NCBI GenBank assembly: GCA_000827265.1
Contig: KN834809.1
Location: 1 to 48,078 of the forward strand
From: Collybiopsis luxurians FD-317 M1
Taxonomy: Eukaryota > Basidiomycota > Agaricomycetes > Agaricales > Omphalotaceae
Reading direction: 5' to 3'
DNA length: 48,078 nt
The translations under genes were made by a program, and so were the position numbers. This document shows positions 1-10,851 of this stretch, piece after piece (positions within the stretch are counted from its first letter, which is position 1; each line of letters begins with the position of its first letter). Under the pieces are notes generated by a model. That model saw only the letters and a program-made list of their open reading frames with translations. It had not been told where the DNA came from and did not search any database.

Positions 1-1467
1 CTCACTCCACTGGGAAATTCCCCTTCCTATAGTTTGTGAGTTCTGGATCTCCCATGTCCCCAGGAAATTAATCTCTGCTCACTCCATTGGAAATTCCCCT
101 TTCCCATAGGAGGCGAGTTCTGGATCTCCCATGTCCCCTGGAAATCAATCTTTTTTCTGTTTCCCATCTTGAGCCAGCTGATGTTCATTACATGAGGAAA
201 TCTCCATCTAGCCTGTAAGTGGTATACTTGTATTCTTTCATATAACCACTACTTACCACATTTCTATGTAGTATGTGAAGTTTTAATTATTTCCATACTC
301 TGTGATCAATATACTGATAGAGTGTCATTTATTTTGACAGTTTGCAAGTTCTCTATTTAATTCTTTCAAAAATTGTGTCTTACAGATTTTGAATTACCTC
401 AATTTTTGCAACTTTTAGAATGTGTGTGATTTTCCATCTTTCAACATCATTCCATGCCTACAGCAGGTGAACTATTATGTTTCCTAGTTTGTAAGTTGCT
501 TCATTCTACTTCTTCCTGCATTCTGATTGGTTATAATGTGGTTACCTTTGCTTTTAGTTTGTAAGTTACTCACTTTATATGTGTTTTACTGCATTCCTCC
601 TTACCATATTCTATCATTCTTTTAGAATGTATGCTCTTTGTCCTCATCTTTGCCCACTTGTTGCCCCATCTAATCCTTTCCTTATTGTTAGCCAGTTAGT
701 CACTGCTTTCCTTCTTCCATTCTTTGGAAAGACTTTTAATTTTGGTGCATTCTTGTGTACTATAAAGGTGAGTCTCTTACTTTCAGAATCAATTAAGTGT
801 TGTCTTAGGTTTCTGATCCTCTATGGGTTGCTATTCAGCCCGGTTTTTCTTCTAGCCATGTTTCTACATCCAAATTTCCATTTACCAGCCTTTTGGGCAT
901 TACTTCTATTTCCCAAACTTCAACCTTGAGTACCACTGGATCTATGTCTGCTTCTTCTGGTCCTTCTGGCTTCCTCCACTCCACTACTGATTGTGGGCTA
1001 AATGGTATTCAAGATATTTTCCCTATTTTCAATATACTGATGCCCAGTATTTTGCAGGAAATAACTCCAAGGCTGGGAGCAGTTATGGAAAGAAATACAG
1101 AAACAGGGCTGAATCACAGATTGCAGAAGGCCATATGTCTGAGTCTGTGGCATCTGCAGTACCATATGGGAATGAAGGGCCCAGGACACATAGCAAGACT
1201 AAACAACTTGCACTGACCGCATAATAACACACCAGATGACATTACTCTTCCACCTGCCAAGAAGCACAGGTTGACAAAGGGTAAAGATTCTGCAAGGCTG
1301 CATTCAACAAGGGGAAAGGATTCAAGGAGAGACTGAAAGATATGCAAGTTCTATTTTGTATTGATCAGTATCTTGCTCTAACTGCCTATTTGTCATCTTC
1401 CAGGGTTTCTGAAGTCTTCTGGAGATACTTGTTTATTCAGTTGAATGATGAATCTTATTTATTGTAA
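1..1467 (+). CDS. Microexon-array gene, copy A (3' part, enters from the left)
   Basis: I recognise no known family. The visible part starts inside an array of intron-like units separated by 3-nt candidate exons (separate entry). It continues with a 76-nt exon at 692-767 (Leu/Phe-rich), a Ser/Thr-rich exon at 856-1004 and, after an intron with a CTGAT branch-like box, an exon from 1058 encoding a Lys/Arg/Ser-rich segment. The last small exon begins after the acceptor near 1400 and reads SEVFWRYLFIQLNDES before TAA at 1465-1467. Two lesions suggest decay. The 692-767 exon is one base shorter than in copies B and E (76 versus 77 nt), and relative to B two bases are missing near 1220, causing an early TAA. 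The basic C-terminus with Lys/Arg clusters could be nuclear, but that is inference. The homologous parts of copies B, C, D and E support the exon borders. Confidence 0.5.
33..628 (+). repeat. Array A: 3-nt candidate microexons between introns (3' end of array)
   Basis: Acceptor-N3-donor units, read as AG/N3/donor: ttt at 33, gag at 110 (GC donor, gcgagt), cct at 212, tat at 272, ttt at 341 (GC donor, gcaagt), aat at 419, cag at 464, ttt at 488, ttt at 558, aat at 626. The first two belong to the 77-bp tandem family (spacing 33 to 110 is exactly 77). The other eight lie in non-tandem sequence and recur in the same order in copy C, with partial sets in B, D and E. None of the triplets is a stop codon. 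What is seen is the motif spacing; that these are spliced exons is inference. Confidence 0.7.
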
Positions 1468-3390
1468 GGGTCAGAGAGTCATGACCACCTTCAAGATTGT
1501 ACTTACAGGCATGAGGCCTGAGGGGGAGAAGGCGCATATCTGAGATTGTTGGAAGCTCTTTGAATATAAAATTCCACAAGCATTCTTTCCCAGCTTCTAA
1601 CTACACCCTTCAGAGCATCCTCTGAGGTCTGCATTTATGCTACAATGCCAAATAATAGGCCTATTGACTGCACAAGTAATACCTGATGGCCTAACATAAA
1701 AATTTCTTATGGGAATTAAATGCCATGAGGTACAGAAAGCTTGTGTCTTCATAATAATTCTACAAAAATTCTTTCCAGCCACCCAGCTGGTGGGCAGGAA
1801 GGCTACTGTTCATTTTTATCACAAAACTAAGGCACCTGAAACAGGTATAGGTTCATCTTCAGGATTTGATTGGAAAGTCATTTTGAGTTCTACTGAAATT
1901 CCCTACAGTTATGCAGCTGATCTCCAGCTGATGGGCTACCCTACACTTTTGCTGGAGGAATTATATGGAGCTAGATATCAGAAGGCACTCTGATTCAAAA
2001 TTCAACAAAATGCAAAATCAGGTAACTTGTTGAATTATTGATCTTAGGTTTGAACTCAAAGTGTGATTTTGTTCTTTAGGAATTCTATACAGTTATACAG
2101 CAGATGAGCTACTGCATATATTTTCTACAGGAATTGAATGCTGTCAACAATTGAAAAGTATATTGAATTATGATTCAACAGAATATGAAAATTGCACATT
2201 CATCTATTCAGTGAACTCAAGATTTGATTGAAAGTGAGTTTTATTCTACAAAAATCTAATGCAGTTAATTGGCTGATAGACTACTGCACATGTTTGACAT
2301 AGAAACTGAATTCTGTGAGGTATCAAAAGGGAACCTGGATTATATTTCAGTAGGATATTGAAATTGCGTATCCATCTGATCACAAACCTGAAGATCTAAT
2401 TTGAAAATGGTCATTCATATTTTCTGCAGTTATCCATTGAATTACCTGCACCCAGGGTCAAACTCAAAAGTGAGTTTTAAAAGAAATCTCTATACAGTTA
2501 CCCAGCTGATGAGCTACTGTATATATCTCCAACAGTAAATGAATGCCATCAACGATCGGAATGTACACTGAATCATGATTCAACAAAATGCGAAAATTGC
2601 ATATTCACCTTGCATTTATCTGTATGCTGACCTCAAAATTTGATTGAAAAGTAAGTTTTTTATTCCATGTTAATCTAATGCAGTTACTCAGTTGATGCTG
2701 TGAGGTATTGAAAGGACACCTCAATGATAATTCTGTAGAATATGAAATTTGGACATTCATCTTCCTATTCCCAAACCCTTGGGCTTGATCTGAACATGAT
2801 TATTCATCTTCAAGATTCTTTGCAGCTAACCATTCAATCATCGACCTCAGGATTAAATTCAAAAGTGACTGTAGAAATTCTACACCATTAACCAGCTGAT
2901 GAACTACTGCATCTATTGTCTACAGGATTTGAATGCCATCAACAATTCAAAAGTATACTGAATTATGATTTAACAGAATATAAAAATTGCATATTTGTCT
3001 ATTCATTAACTGGAAGAATTGATTGAAATTAAGTTCTTCATTCTACTATAATCTAATGCAGTTACTCAGCTGATAGACTACTGCACATATTTTACACAGG
3101 AAATGAATGCTGTGAGGTATTGAAGGGAGCCTGGATTATAATTCAGTAGGATATCAAACTTGTGCACTTTTCTGTCCACAGCCCTTAGATTTGATCTGAC
3201 ATTAGCTATTTGTTCGGCAAGATTCTTGGCAGCTATCTGGCCACTGTTGAGATACAGCCTATATTTCTTACTGACAATATATGCAGTGAAATGGTAAAGA
3301 CCACATATTTTGCATTTAGTATCCAGCTGTTCAGCTACTGCCTACATTCCCAGCAGAAATAGATATGGCAAATTAGAATGGATATTCATT
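1468..3390. repeat. Degenerate satellite-like repeats, no gene
   Basis: No convincing coding region. From about 1690 the sequence consists of diverged copies of a block containing a CCAGCTGATGAGCTACTGCA-like box, then TTTTCTACAGGAATTGAATG and ATTATGATTCAACA-like boxes. The blocks recur every ~170-235 bp (near 1915, 2095, 2265, 2500, 2890, 3060, 3325). Some blocks contain a GTGAGTTTT...CTAATGCAG stretch that resembles a very short intron. The 51-bp tandem repeat that follows uses the same vocabulary (GCTACTGCACAT, TTTCTACA), so it probably grew out of this satellite. Confidence 0.55.
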
Positions 3391-3409
3391 CTACAAAAAT
3401 AGTTTGCAG

Positions 3410-3715
3410 TTATCCAGCTGTTTAGCTACTGCACATATTTTCTACAAAAATAGTTTGCAGTTATCTAGCCGTTTAGCTACTGCACATACTTTCTACAAAA
3501 ATAGTTTGCAGTTATCTAGCCGTTCAGCTACTGCACATACTTTCTACAAAAATAGTTTGCAGTTATCTAGCCGTTCAGCTACTGCACATACTTTCTACAA
3601 AAATAGTTTGCAGTTATCTAGCCGTTCAGCTACTGCACATATTTTCTACAAAAATAGTTTGCAGTTATCCAGCTGTTCAGCTGCTGCACATATTTTCTAC
3701 AGAAAATATGTGTGG
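3410..3715 (+). repeat. 51-bp minisatellite, six units, open reading frame preserved
   Basis: Six head-to-tail 51-bp units differ at only a few positions. Because 51 is a multiple of three, one plus-strand frame stays open through all six (3404-3718) and reads repeated LQLSSRSATAHTFYKNS-like 17-residue units. No start context, flanking exon or family match was found, so the open frame may be a by-product of the repeat length. Confidence 0.85.
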
Positions 3716-4760
3716 TGAATTGTAGAATGGATATTTATTCAGAAATTCTTTGCAGTTTTTCAGCTGCTGGGCTACTGTATATATTTTCTACAGGAACTGG
3801 ATGTGGTGAGACTTCAAAGGCTACATAGGTTGAACAATCATCTGATGAGTTGTATATCTTGCCAGTCCATGTCTGAATGAGAAAGACTAATCATTCTGCA
3901 GAGATTATGTGCTACTGTAGTCCATATGAAGCTACTGCATGTACTTACAATCAGTATTATATCCCCTGACATAATGAAACCTACATTTGAATTGTTCCTC
4001 AGTGTATGGAAATGGGCCCTCTATCTAATCCATGATACAAGGGACATTGATATTGTGTGCCCTATCTTGCTAGTTGAGGACTGCGTAAGTTTGCTGCTGC
4101 AACCAAATGTTGCCAAGCTTTGAGTGCCCCACTGCAATGTAACACAACAGAACATGGAACAACTATTTACTGCCTATTTTTCAGGGTCTTTACTGCTTAG
4201 TTATTTTATATCACTGTAGGCTTGTTATTTGACAGGATGAATTTGAAGTGTCACTCAAATTCATTGTATTATTTCAGTCACTAACCATTGCATATTATTT
4301 CTATCAGGCTGGAGCACTTCGAGCGGGGATCAATGCCATAAAACTGTCAGGTTAGTGCTGGATCATATGATTCACATCAATGCCCATTCCATTGCATTCA
4401 TTATCACACCATATGTCACTGTTTGAATTAGCCTACCAGTGGGCCTCTGATATTGTACCCACTGGCCTGATTTCACATTCCAGCTGTCCCTATTTTGATG
4501 GCATATCACTTGACACATATCCCCAACCCAGACAGCACTGCCACATATGTTATGTATACCCACATGAATGGCAACTAAACCCTGGGTGTCACAGCTGGAT
4601 CCCAAAACACCAATACAAATGGCTTCCAATTTTATCTTTTGTCCTCATAATTCATGTTTCTTGAGTTTCCACAGTGTCAAGATTGAGTACATTGTTCTCA
4701 TTGACAGGCCTATTTGGTTTCTTCCAAGAGCCACTGTGAATTAAGCTCTGTACTGGCTGA
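3716..4760. other. No assignable gene; left border of segmental unit 1
   Basis: No coding region that I can support; the open frames here are short and lack family features. From about 4590 to 4760 the sequence matches 21064-21240 (same CAGCTGGATCCCAAAACAC start), which marks the left edge of the large segmental duplication. The match is interrupted at 4769 by the MULE and resumes at 8543. Confidence 0.55.
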
Positions 4761-4769
4761 CTCTTTTGA

Positions 4770-4832
4770 AGCTTCCCTAGCTCTCCCCCCCACTCCCAAT
4801 CACATGACCAAATCACATGACTCCCCAAATCA
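4770..4832 (+). repeat. MULE left terminal inverted repeat
   Basis: Pairs with 8480-8533 in reverse complement: AGCTTCCCTAG, then CACTCCCAATCA and CTCCCCAAATCA. The left copy carries an extra C-rich stretch (CTCTCCCCCC) and TG/CA transitions in the paired CACGTGA motifs. Confidence 0.9.
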
Positions 4833-5169
4833 TGCATAGTGTTTTGTTTGAAATTCCTTAAGTCCATCGCATGAATCATGTCATGTCCATTTGTTGAAGG
4901 TCTGTATGTTGAATTTGGTCTTGAAGAGAACCAAGAAATATATTAAAACTTGACTGTAATATTGTGGGTATTATTATATACTATGTTATTATGTATGAAA
5001 TGATCATCAGCCAGCTGTCTGTCAACTGTGTCAACATGTTGCCGTTCTTGCTTTCTTCCCCCCACCTTCTCTTCCCCCCCATTTCCTTGTGACATTGAGA
5101 GGCACATTCTGGAGGGAGCAGATGCACTCAATATCCTCAAGTGTCTCTCTCTGAAATTCTGGGCCTGGA

Positions 5170-8100
5170 TCAATAATACATGGCATTTGCTTGTGCCGAA
5201 TCCCATGTCCTTGTTCTTGCACCTCTGTTTACATTTTCCCAGTTCTCCACAGCAAGGCAGTCCTCAGCAAGATGCAAGAAGTGTGTAGACTCTCGCTCCA
5301 CAGTCTTCAGCATTTGAAGATCTCAGAATTGAAGTTGATATTCCAATCCATCCAGGAAGTCACACCCAGTCTGAATTATCAAATGCATTTGTTGTTCAAA
5401 GGATTCCTGGGATGCATACAAGACCTCTTCATCATCATCCTCTGTATCATTGCCGTCACTGTCTAGATTGTCTGAGGCTTGGGCTGAAGGGTTCAGCAGA
5501 GGATGAGAGAGAGTAGAGTATGGAATTGTGGGGCTCGAAGGAGGTAAGCTGTCAAACTGTTTGCCTAAAGAATCTGCTATCAACCTTTGTTTCAGCTTTA
5601 GGCTGGAGTGGCGCCAAATGGGAAATGTATGGTTTCATTTAACTTCATAGAAGAACCTGGGCGAGACCTCCTCTGTCATCTGCACCAGATGTTTGCAGAT
5701 GAGGAATCAACTCATAGTGAAACTTGGGCAAGTGCACACCCATTGAACAACATCAGGCTTGTATCTGGGATCCAGTGGATAAGATATACTCTTTGTCGAG
5801 CATTCCTTCCAGTCCTTTTTGAAAGCTTTTCACCAGGAACTACATTCTTGATACAATTGGCCTACAGGCTGCAGGAGTAAATCAAGTTTTTGGTAGTATA
5901 TAGGAGCAAGTTTTGCAGTGAGGATCCAGATGAGAAAGTCGACACAAGGTTTGTGAAAATGGTGTAGAAAATTGTTCTTGATTTTACACCAGCTACACAT
6001 TCAATGGTAAGAAAATGGTTTACCTCTAGTAATACTTGAATACTCACTGTGCTTCCACCATCATTGTGGTTTGCAATACAGGTAAATCTTTGTGCACAGA
6101 GTGTGCCCAAAGCTCCCATCTGCCTGGTCTATACCAGTTTTCCCACATGTACACCCATACCTCTCTCAGTTCATTTTTGACACAGTACAAATACATTTCC
6201 TTTACAGCCCAATAGCGTATTCTGTCCCTAGTTGGCACAGAGTATCCAGGAATCATGGGATGAGCATTCAGATGGTTCACCATCATCTGAATAATCTTCT
6301 CACGATGGATGTCAGGGCAAAAGGCATGCTGTTCATCAGAATTGTCTTCTTCAGTGTCACTAGTGCTAATTTCATGCTCTGCAGGTGTTGTGCTGACTAT
6401 GTGGATAAGATTGATGAGCTGACCTGTGGGCATCTGGACTTGGGTCACATGAGGCTTTTCCTTTACTGCCTCATTCGCTTCATTATTGTTGTCATCTTCT
6501 ATGTCACTTGTGCCATGGATGGGAAGGGTAATGAGTGGGTTGTGTTGGGGAATACAGAGAAGGATAGAATTCAGGTTGGAATCCATCCTTCAGACAAGAG
6601 GCTGATAATAGTCAAGCCCCCCTTCATGCTCATTCTTATCTGCTCTTCCGAGTGGATGGAACTGCAGGTCAATGAAGGAGAATTCATTCTTTGCTCTGCC
6701 TGGTCAGTATGGTGTTGTGGAAAGTTTTGATTTTGCCAAACATTTGCAAACAGCCTGTTTCATGTGCCAATAGCATAATTGAATCTTTGCATCTACCCAC
6801 ACCTCTCTCACCATCCCAATTTCCACCATGTCTTTATCCAGGTGAACAAATGAAGGGTTAATGCCCCACTTATCTTGAAGACCCTTTGTCCACTCGGTAA
6901 GTGCAGTCATTCGCTTATTCTGAGAGATGGCATTGACAGTTGATAGGAGACAATAGGACAGGGGGAATCCAGCATTATCTGCCTCCGCCATGACACAGTA
7001 TAGCTCAAGGTGTTTTGAATTTGTTTTATCTGATAAATGTGAGTACATTTTGTGGATGAACCAGATAGCTAGACACTCACATGTAGCGTCTAATGCAACC
7101 TCAACAGCTCCCTTGCCAAGCTGACCTGCAATTTTTTTAATGGTCCAGCTCAACTGTTCAATGCCTTTGGTAAGGTTAATTGTTCCCACTTCAATTTTGT
7201 CCCTGAGCTCATCCAAGAGTAGTACAGCTGACTCGATTTGATTGTCAGCTCATTTCCAAATCTCTTCAGATAATTTCATCCAAGTGAAATATATTTGAGA
7301 TGCAGTAACATTTGGGGTTTTTTTCTGAATTAGTGGAACAAGGTTGACCAGTTTGCAGGTTGCCATATTGCTTTGAATGGTCTCGATAGTGTCTACAGGC
7401 ATGGCAACATCATAGTATGGTTTGTGATTCACCTCATGGTGAATATTGACCCTGACTAGAACTTTTGCAGCATTGGAAAGATCTGTACATACAGAAATGG
7501 TAGTGCGGCTGTAACAGTTGTAGCGCTCCATACCAATAGTGTTGCGGTAGATGGCATTCTCCTTGGTGCTTTTCTTGGAATGTTTTTTATGATCGGCATC
7601 TTGGGAGCACCAATAATGCATTCGGATGCCAGTTTTTGTCTTTGTATTGTCGCGTACACTGATCAAGTTGTAAGTTAAGATTTCACTTGCAAATAGGTAA
7701 ATGCATATGTGAATCTGAATCCTGTAGCGGTCCATACTTTGCAAGCTGTCATCCTCACTTTTTCTCTGTGAGAAATGAGCGGGTCAAAGGCCATTGTGTA
7801 TGCACCATGGAATGTCCCTGTTCCTTTTGTGCCGAGTGAGCATTTGAGGGCAAGGAACATTTCTTCAGCTGTGCCATATACCATACATCCCTGGTTGTAT
7901 GGTTCAGTTATTGAGCTATAGGATACTAAATGGTTCATATTTACATGTGGTCTGTCTCTGTCTTCACTACCGCTGTCTTCTCCCCTAAATCTGCCAGTTG
8001 TAGCCAAGTTCATGTGTCCATCGTGTCGGTCTGCAAGAATCAAGCACTTTGGTGCTGGTCCTGAGGTCTCGAAGGTGTCTGCACGCAGTCTTTTGCTGGC

Positions 8101-8274
8101 TGATTGCTGGGCTTCAGTATCAGGCTCCAATAAACTTTTGGCAGCCTTCTCTTTCAGATAGTCTTTTTTCCTTCTATCCCGACAACACTGACAGGTAGTG
8201 CCTACCCAATTGGGGGGCAACAGAGAAGGACATTTGCTACACTTGGGTCCAGGAGGATTATTTTCGGGGTCCAT
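5170..8274 (-). pseudogene. MULE transposase with SWIM zinc finger, decayed
   Basis: The start ATG at 8274 opens a Cys-rich N-terminus (C-x2-C ... C-x2-C) and a ~200-residue first segment. A DNA-binding-like segment follows at 7744-7250 (GIRMHYWCSQDA). Next is the MULE catalytic core in the 7216-6704 frame, with first Asp in ALDAT, second in HLDKDMVEIG, and the C-x2-H motif CYWH. Then come an acidic linker and WYRPGRWELWA (6586-6044), an intron, FLHHFHKP and the SWIM motif CTCP...CKH near 5700, and an Asp/Glu-rich tail ending at 5170. Lesions seen: TGA at 5707-5709 inside the SWIM finger and at 5635-5637, TGA replacing Trp near 7249, and a frameshift near 5325. The enzyme is therefore not expected to work. 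Introns are partly guessed; the family assignment is firm. Confidence 0.85.
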
Positions 8275-8479
8275 CGGTAGGAAATGCTCAAGTATGCAGC
8301 GACAGTGGACTAAATTTCTTGTTCCGAAGTCCTAAAACCTAACCCTAGTTACATATTGGAAATAATAGGTAGTACAACATGTGACAAGAAAATATGTGTA
8401 TGCGATGCGTAGAGTTCAACCTAAGACGCGCTTTGGGAGTGTGGCGGAAACTGCCTTTCCCGAAGATTCCGATATTGCG

Positions 8480-8533
8480 TGATTTGGGGAGTCACGTGAC
8501 TTGGTCACGTGATTGGGAGTGGCTAGGGAAGCT
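8480..8533 (-). repeat. MULE right terminal inverted repeat
   Basis: Reverse complement of the left end. It contains two CACGTG E-box-like palindromes inside the repeat, one of which became CACATG in the left copy, consistent with CpG-type C-to-T decay. Confidence 0.9.
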
Positions 8534-8542
8534 CTCTTTTGA

Positions 8543-10031
8543 GCTTTGGTTCGGATGAAAACGACGAAGTTGCGCTCAGAGGGTCTGCGCCAAAAAAACT
8601 TGCCAGGCCCATCGCTACCTAAAGGAGCAGGGGAATTTCTTTCGCAATTAATCGACCCGTACCCAACTTCTTTCTTCCTGATTCTTCGAAGGACCCCGGT
8701 CATGACGATATTTTTCGAGCTGCGCAACCTACGAGGGCCTGGGGAGGTGTAAAGGTACGAAGTTTTTGGATTTCCGAGTCCCCATTCTCACTCTTTGATG
8801 ACTAGGCTCCTAGACTTTCTCGTCTCTCGGGATGCTTTCCACAGTTTTCCTCGCTGTCTTCGATTCTTTTGCCCTTTTCAACTTCGTTTCTGCTTCACTT
8901 CTGTTCAGACACGCGATGACGCGCTCACCTCTTTCCCCTACTGCTATTGATTCCATTATCGCTCTTCTCCACTTGCGCGTGTAGCGTACTGCATTATTCG
9001 GCTCGATGTGATCCTGGTAGTCGTGTGTTACTTCTTACTTCTTTCTGATACCAGCTGGGATCAACACATCCTAGAATGATCTTCCCAACTTTGAGCTTAA
9101 TGTTATCGACGACGATGGCAACCGGGTCCAGTACTGTGAGTACCCTGCATTGATTTGATTGTTACTCATAACATAATAAATCTAATTTACGTTTTGGCGT
9201 TACCGACTCGACGAACAGGTATTGGCCAGCCCGAGAGTCTATCGTTGGTAAGTGCGTCTGCTCGCTACTCGAGCTGCTCTCGCGAACTAACCCTCCCAGC
9301 TGTCCAGGACGAATCCGATCCGACTCAGCCAACAAGTCGAACGCGCCCGCGAATATCAGCAGATCTCCTCTAGCCTTGCCGTACTCACAGATATCAACGT
9401 CTTGAAGACGGCCTTGAACCCGGATCTTTCCCCCGATGTTTCTCTAGGATTCAGGTCCACCCTGCATGCATTGTTTGACTGTTTCCGGTATTCCTGCTGA
9501 AGTTCAGTGGCTCATGAGGGGACGGCTTACCAAAAATGTGATAAATGTGAGTGGTTTCTGTTTATCCAATATCGCTACCCCGGAAGCTTACTATCCTGGG
9601 TTGTTCCAGGTTGGCTATTTCCTTGGAGGGCACTAGCGGAACTCGACTCGGTATTGATAGGGCGAATTTTGCCAAGTTAAACCTCAAGGCATAGACTGTA
9701 GCTTACCTGTCCAGTTGTAGCAGAATTTTGAATCATCAGTAACAGTCAATGGCAAGTGCATGCCCACCGAAACATGCGAGTTGGGAAGAGTCCGAATATT
9801 CCAAATTTTGCTGAGTGTATCCTCTCTTTCTGTACCTCCCATTGCCTATGCGTCTTCCCAAGGTCATCTGCTCTGCGTAGGTCATAAACAATGTCACGCG
9901 TCCTTTCAAAGTAGACCTTCACAAACGGACATATAAGACGAAAGAGAGGTTCAAAGGGTGTAGAAAGATATATCTATGGGGGTGGATTTGGCATTTTTGA
10001 TCTTTCTACGTGTGTTGGTTATATGGGAGGA
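8543..10031 (+). other. Duplicated block with decayed plus-strand exons of unknown gene
   Basis: Matches 21254-22760. Conserved pieces on the plus strand include a segment ending in DDDGNRVQY before a GTGAGT donor near 9142, a small exon after ACAG near 9224, and a stretch reading LSQQVEREYQQ-like heptad sequence from about 9300 that runs into stops near 9500. The promoter-like C/T-rich stretch 8780-8960 resembles a basidiomycete 5' region. I do not recognise the protein. Stops and frame changes in both copies suggest a pseudogene or rapidly decaying gene. Confidence 0.4.
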
Positions 10032-10851
10032 TTAGTTGTGAATTGGCCGATCCTGCTCGGTCTGGAATTCGAAAATTAGCGTCGTTGGATGCTCAAGGAT
10101 ATGGATACTGACTTGACGCGTCATGCCGTCTCCCAAAGTAACTTCCCTATTGTGTTCCAGCATTCTCCTCATCGTATGTTGCAGCATAATGGTGGACGTA
10201 ATGTGCTTGATGGCCTCGTTCTGCGGCCTCGAAGACGTGAATAGAGTCCCAGACTCCCGCGAAGGTTCGGTCGATGTCACTACTGAAGTGGGAGTCAAGA
10301 TGGTCAGTATCCATCAGACATAGAGCGCCGCGCCGTGTACTCACTTTTCTTCAGCAAAACGACACCTGCAAGGCCGCCATCGTCAAGATCCCACAGATAC
10401 ACGGACGAGACGCCGCCTTCATAGTACCTAGACGATCATTAGCGAGGCTTCACAAGACTACGCAAAGTTTTTGTTCACATCTTACGATGGGTATCAAATG
10501 TTTCATTCGGCGAAATTTCGAGTTTTCTCAATTTCGGAGTTGAGACTGTTCTCTGGAAGACGGGTCGTTTTCGTTGGACCAAGGCGATCTGACGAGGTAT
10601 GGATACTAGGTGGATGGTAAATAAAATAATTCTACCAACCTATAGCTCTCGGCGTCGCGGTTATAATCACAAGCCAGGTATTCTCTCCCAGTTGCACGAT
10701 CAGTCTTGAGCTGCAGGGGTTGGTCGACACTTCCCAGCAAGTCGTCAGCGTAGTCGGGGCAGATTGAGATTAGCGAAGAGATGTTCTCCTCGGTCCTGGT
10801 GGGAGGGAGTCTTCGCATGAGATCTAACATGGAATCGACGAGGTCGGCCAT
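10032..10851 (-). pseudogene. F-actin capping protein subunit beta, truncated copy 1
   Basis: Exon 1 (10851-10640) encodes the hallmark N-terminus MADLVDSMLDLMRRLPP ... SSVDQPL-like SVDQPLQL ... CDYNRD of CapZ beta. Exon 3 (10427-10345) encodes [17 protein letters not shown]. Exon 4 carries WDSIHVFEAAERG and, in another frame, TSTIMLQ and MTRQ. The family normally blocks the barbed ends of actin filaments as a heterodimer with the alpha subunit. Here exon 2 is broken by a 13-bp local inversion with 4 missing bases (10551-10563). Exon 4 is frameshifted, and the C-terminal tentacle region (SHIANIG... in the family) is absent. This is a dead partial copy, and the working gene must lie elsewhere. 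Confidence 0.93.

Larger units (their letters stand above)
4761..8542. mobile_element. MULE DNA transposon with 9-bp target duplication
   Basis: The element proper is 4770-8533. It starts AGCTTCCCTAG and ends CTAGGGAAGCT, flanked on both sides by CTCTTTTGA (4761-4769 and 8534-8542). A 9-bp duplication and long terminal inverted repeats are typical of Mutator-like elements. The paralogous site in unit 2 (GCTGACTATTTTGAGCTCTGG-like, ~21237-21257) is uninterrupted, which confirms both ends independently. The element encodes a MULE-type transposase on the minus strand, now decayed. Insertion after the segmental duplication is the simplest history. Confidence 0.93.

Noticed and set aside
6092..6730. 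212-residue plus-strand open frame
   Set aside because: Antisense shadow of the MULE transposase exon on the minus strand, which has recognisable catalytic and structural motifs.
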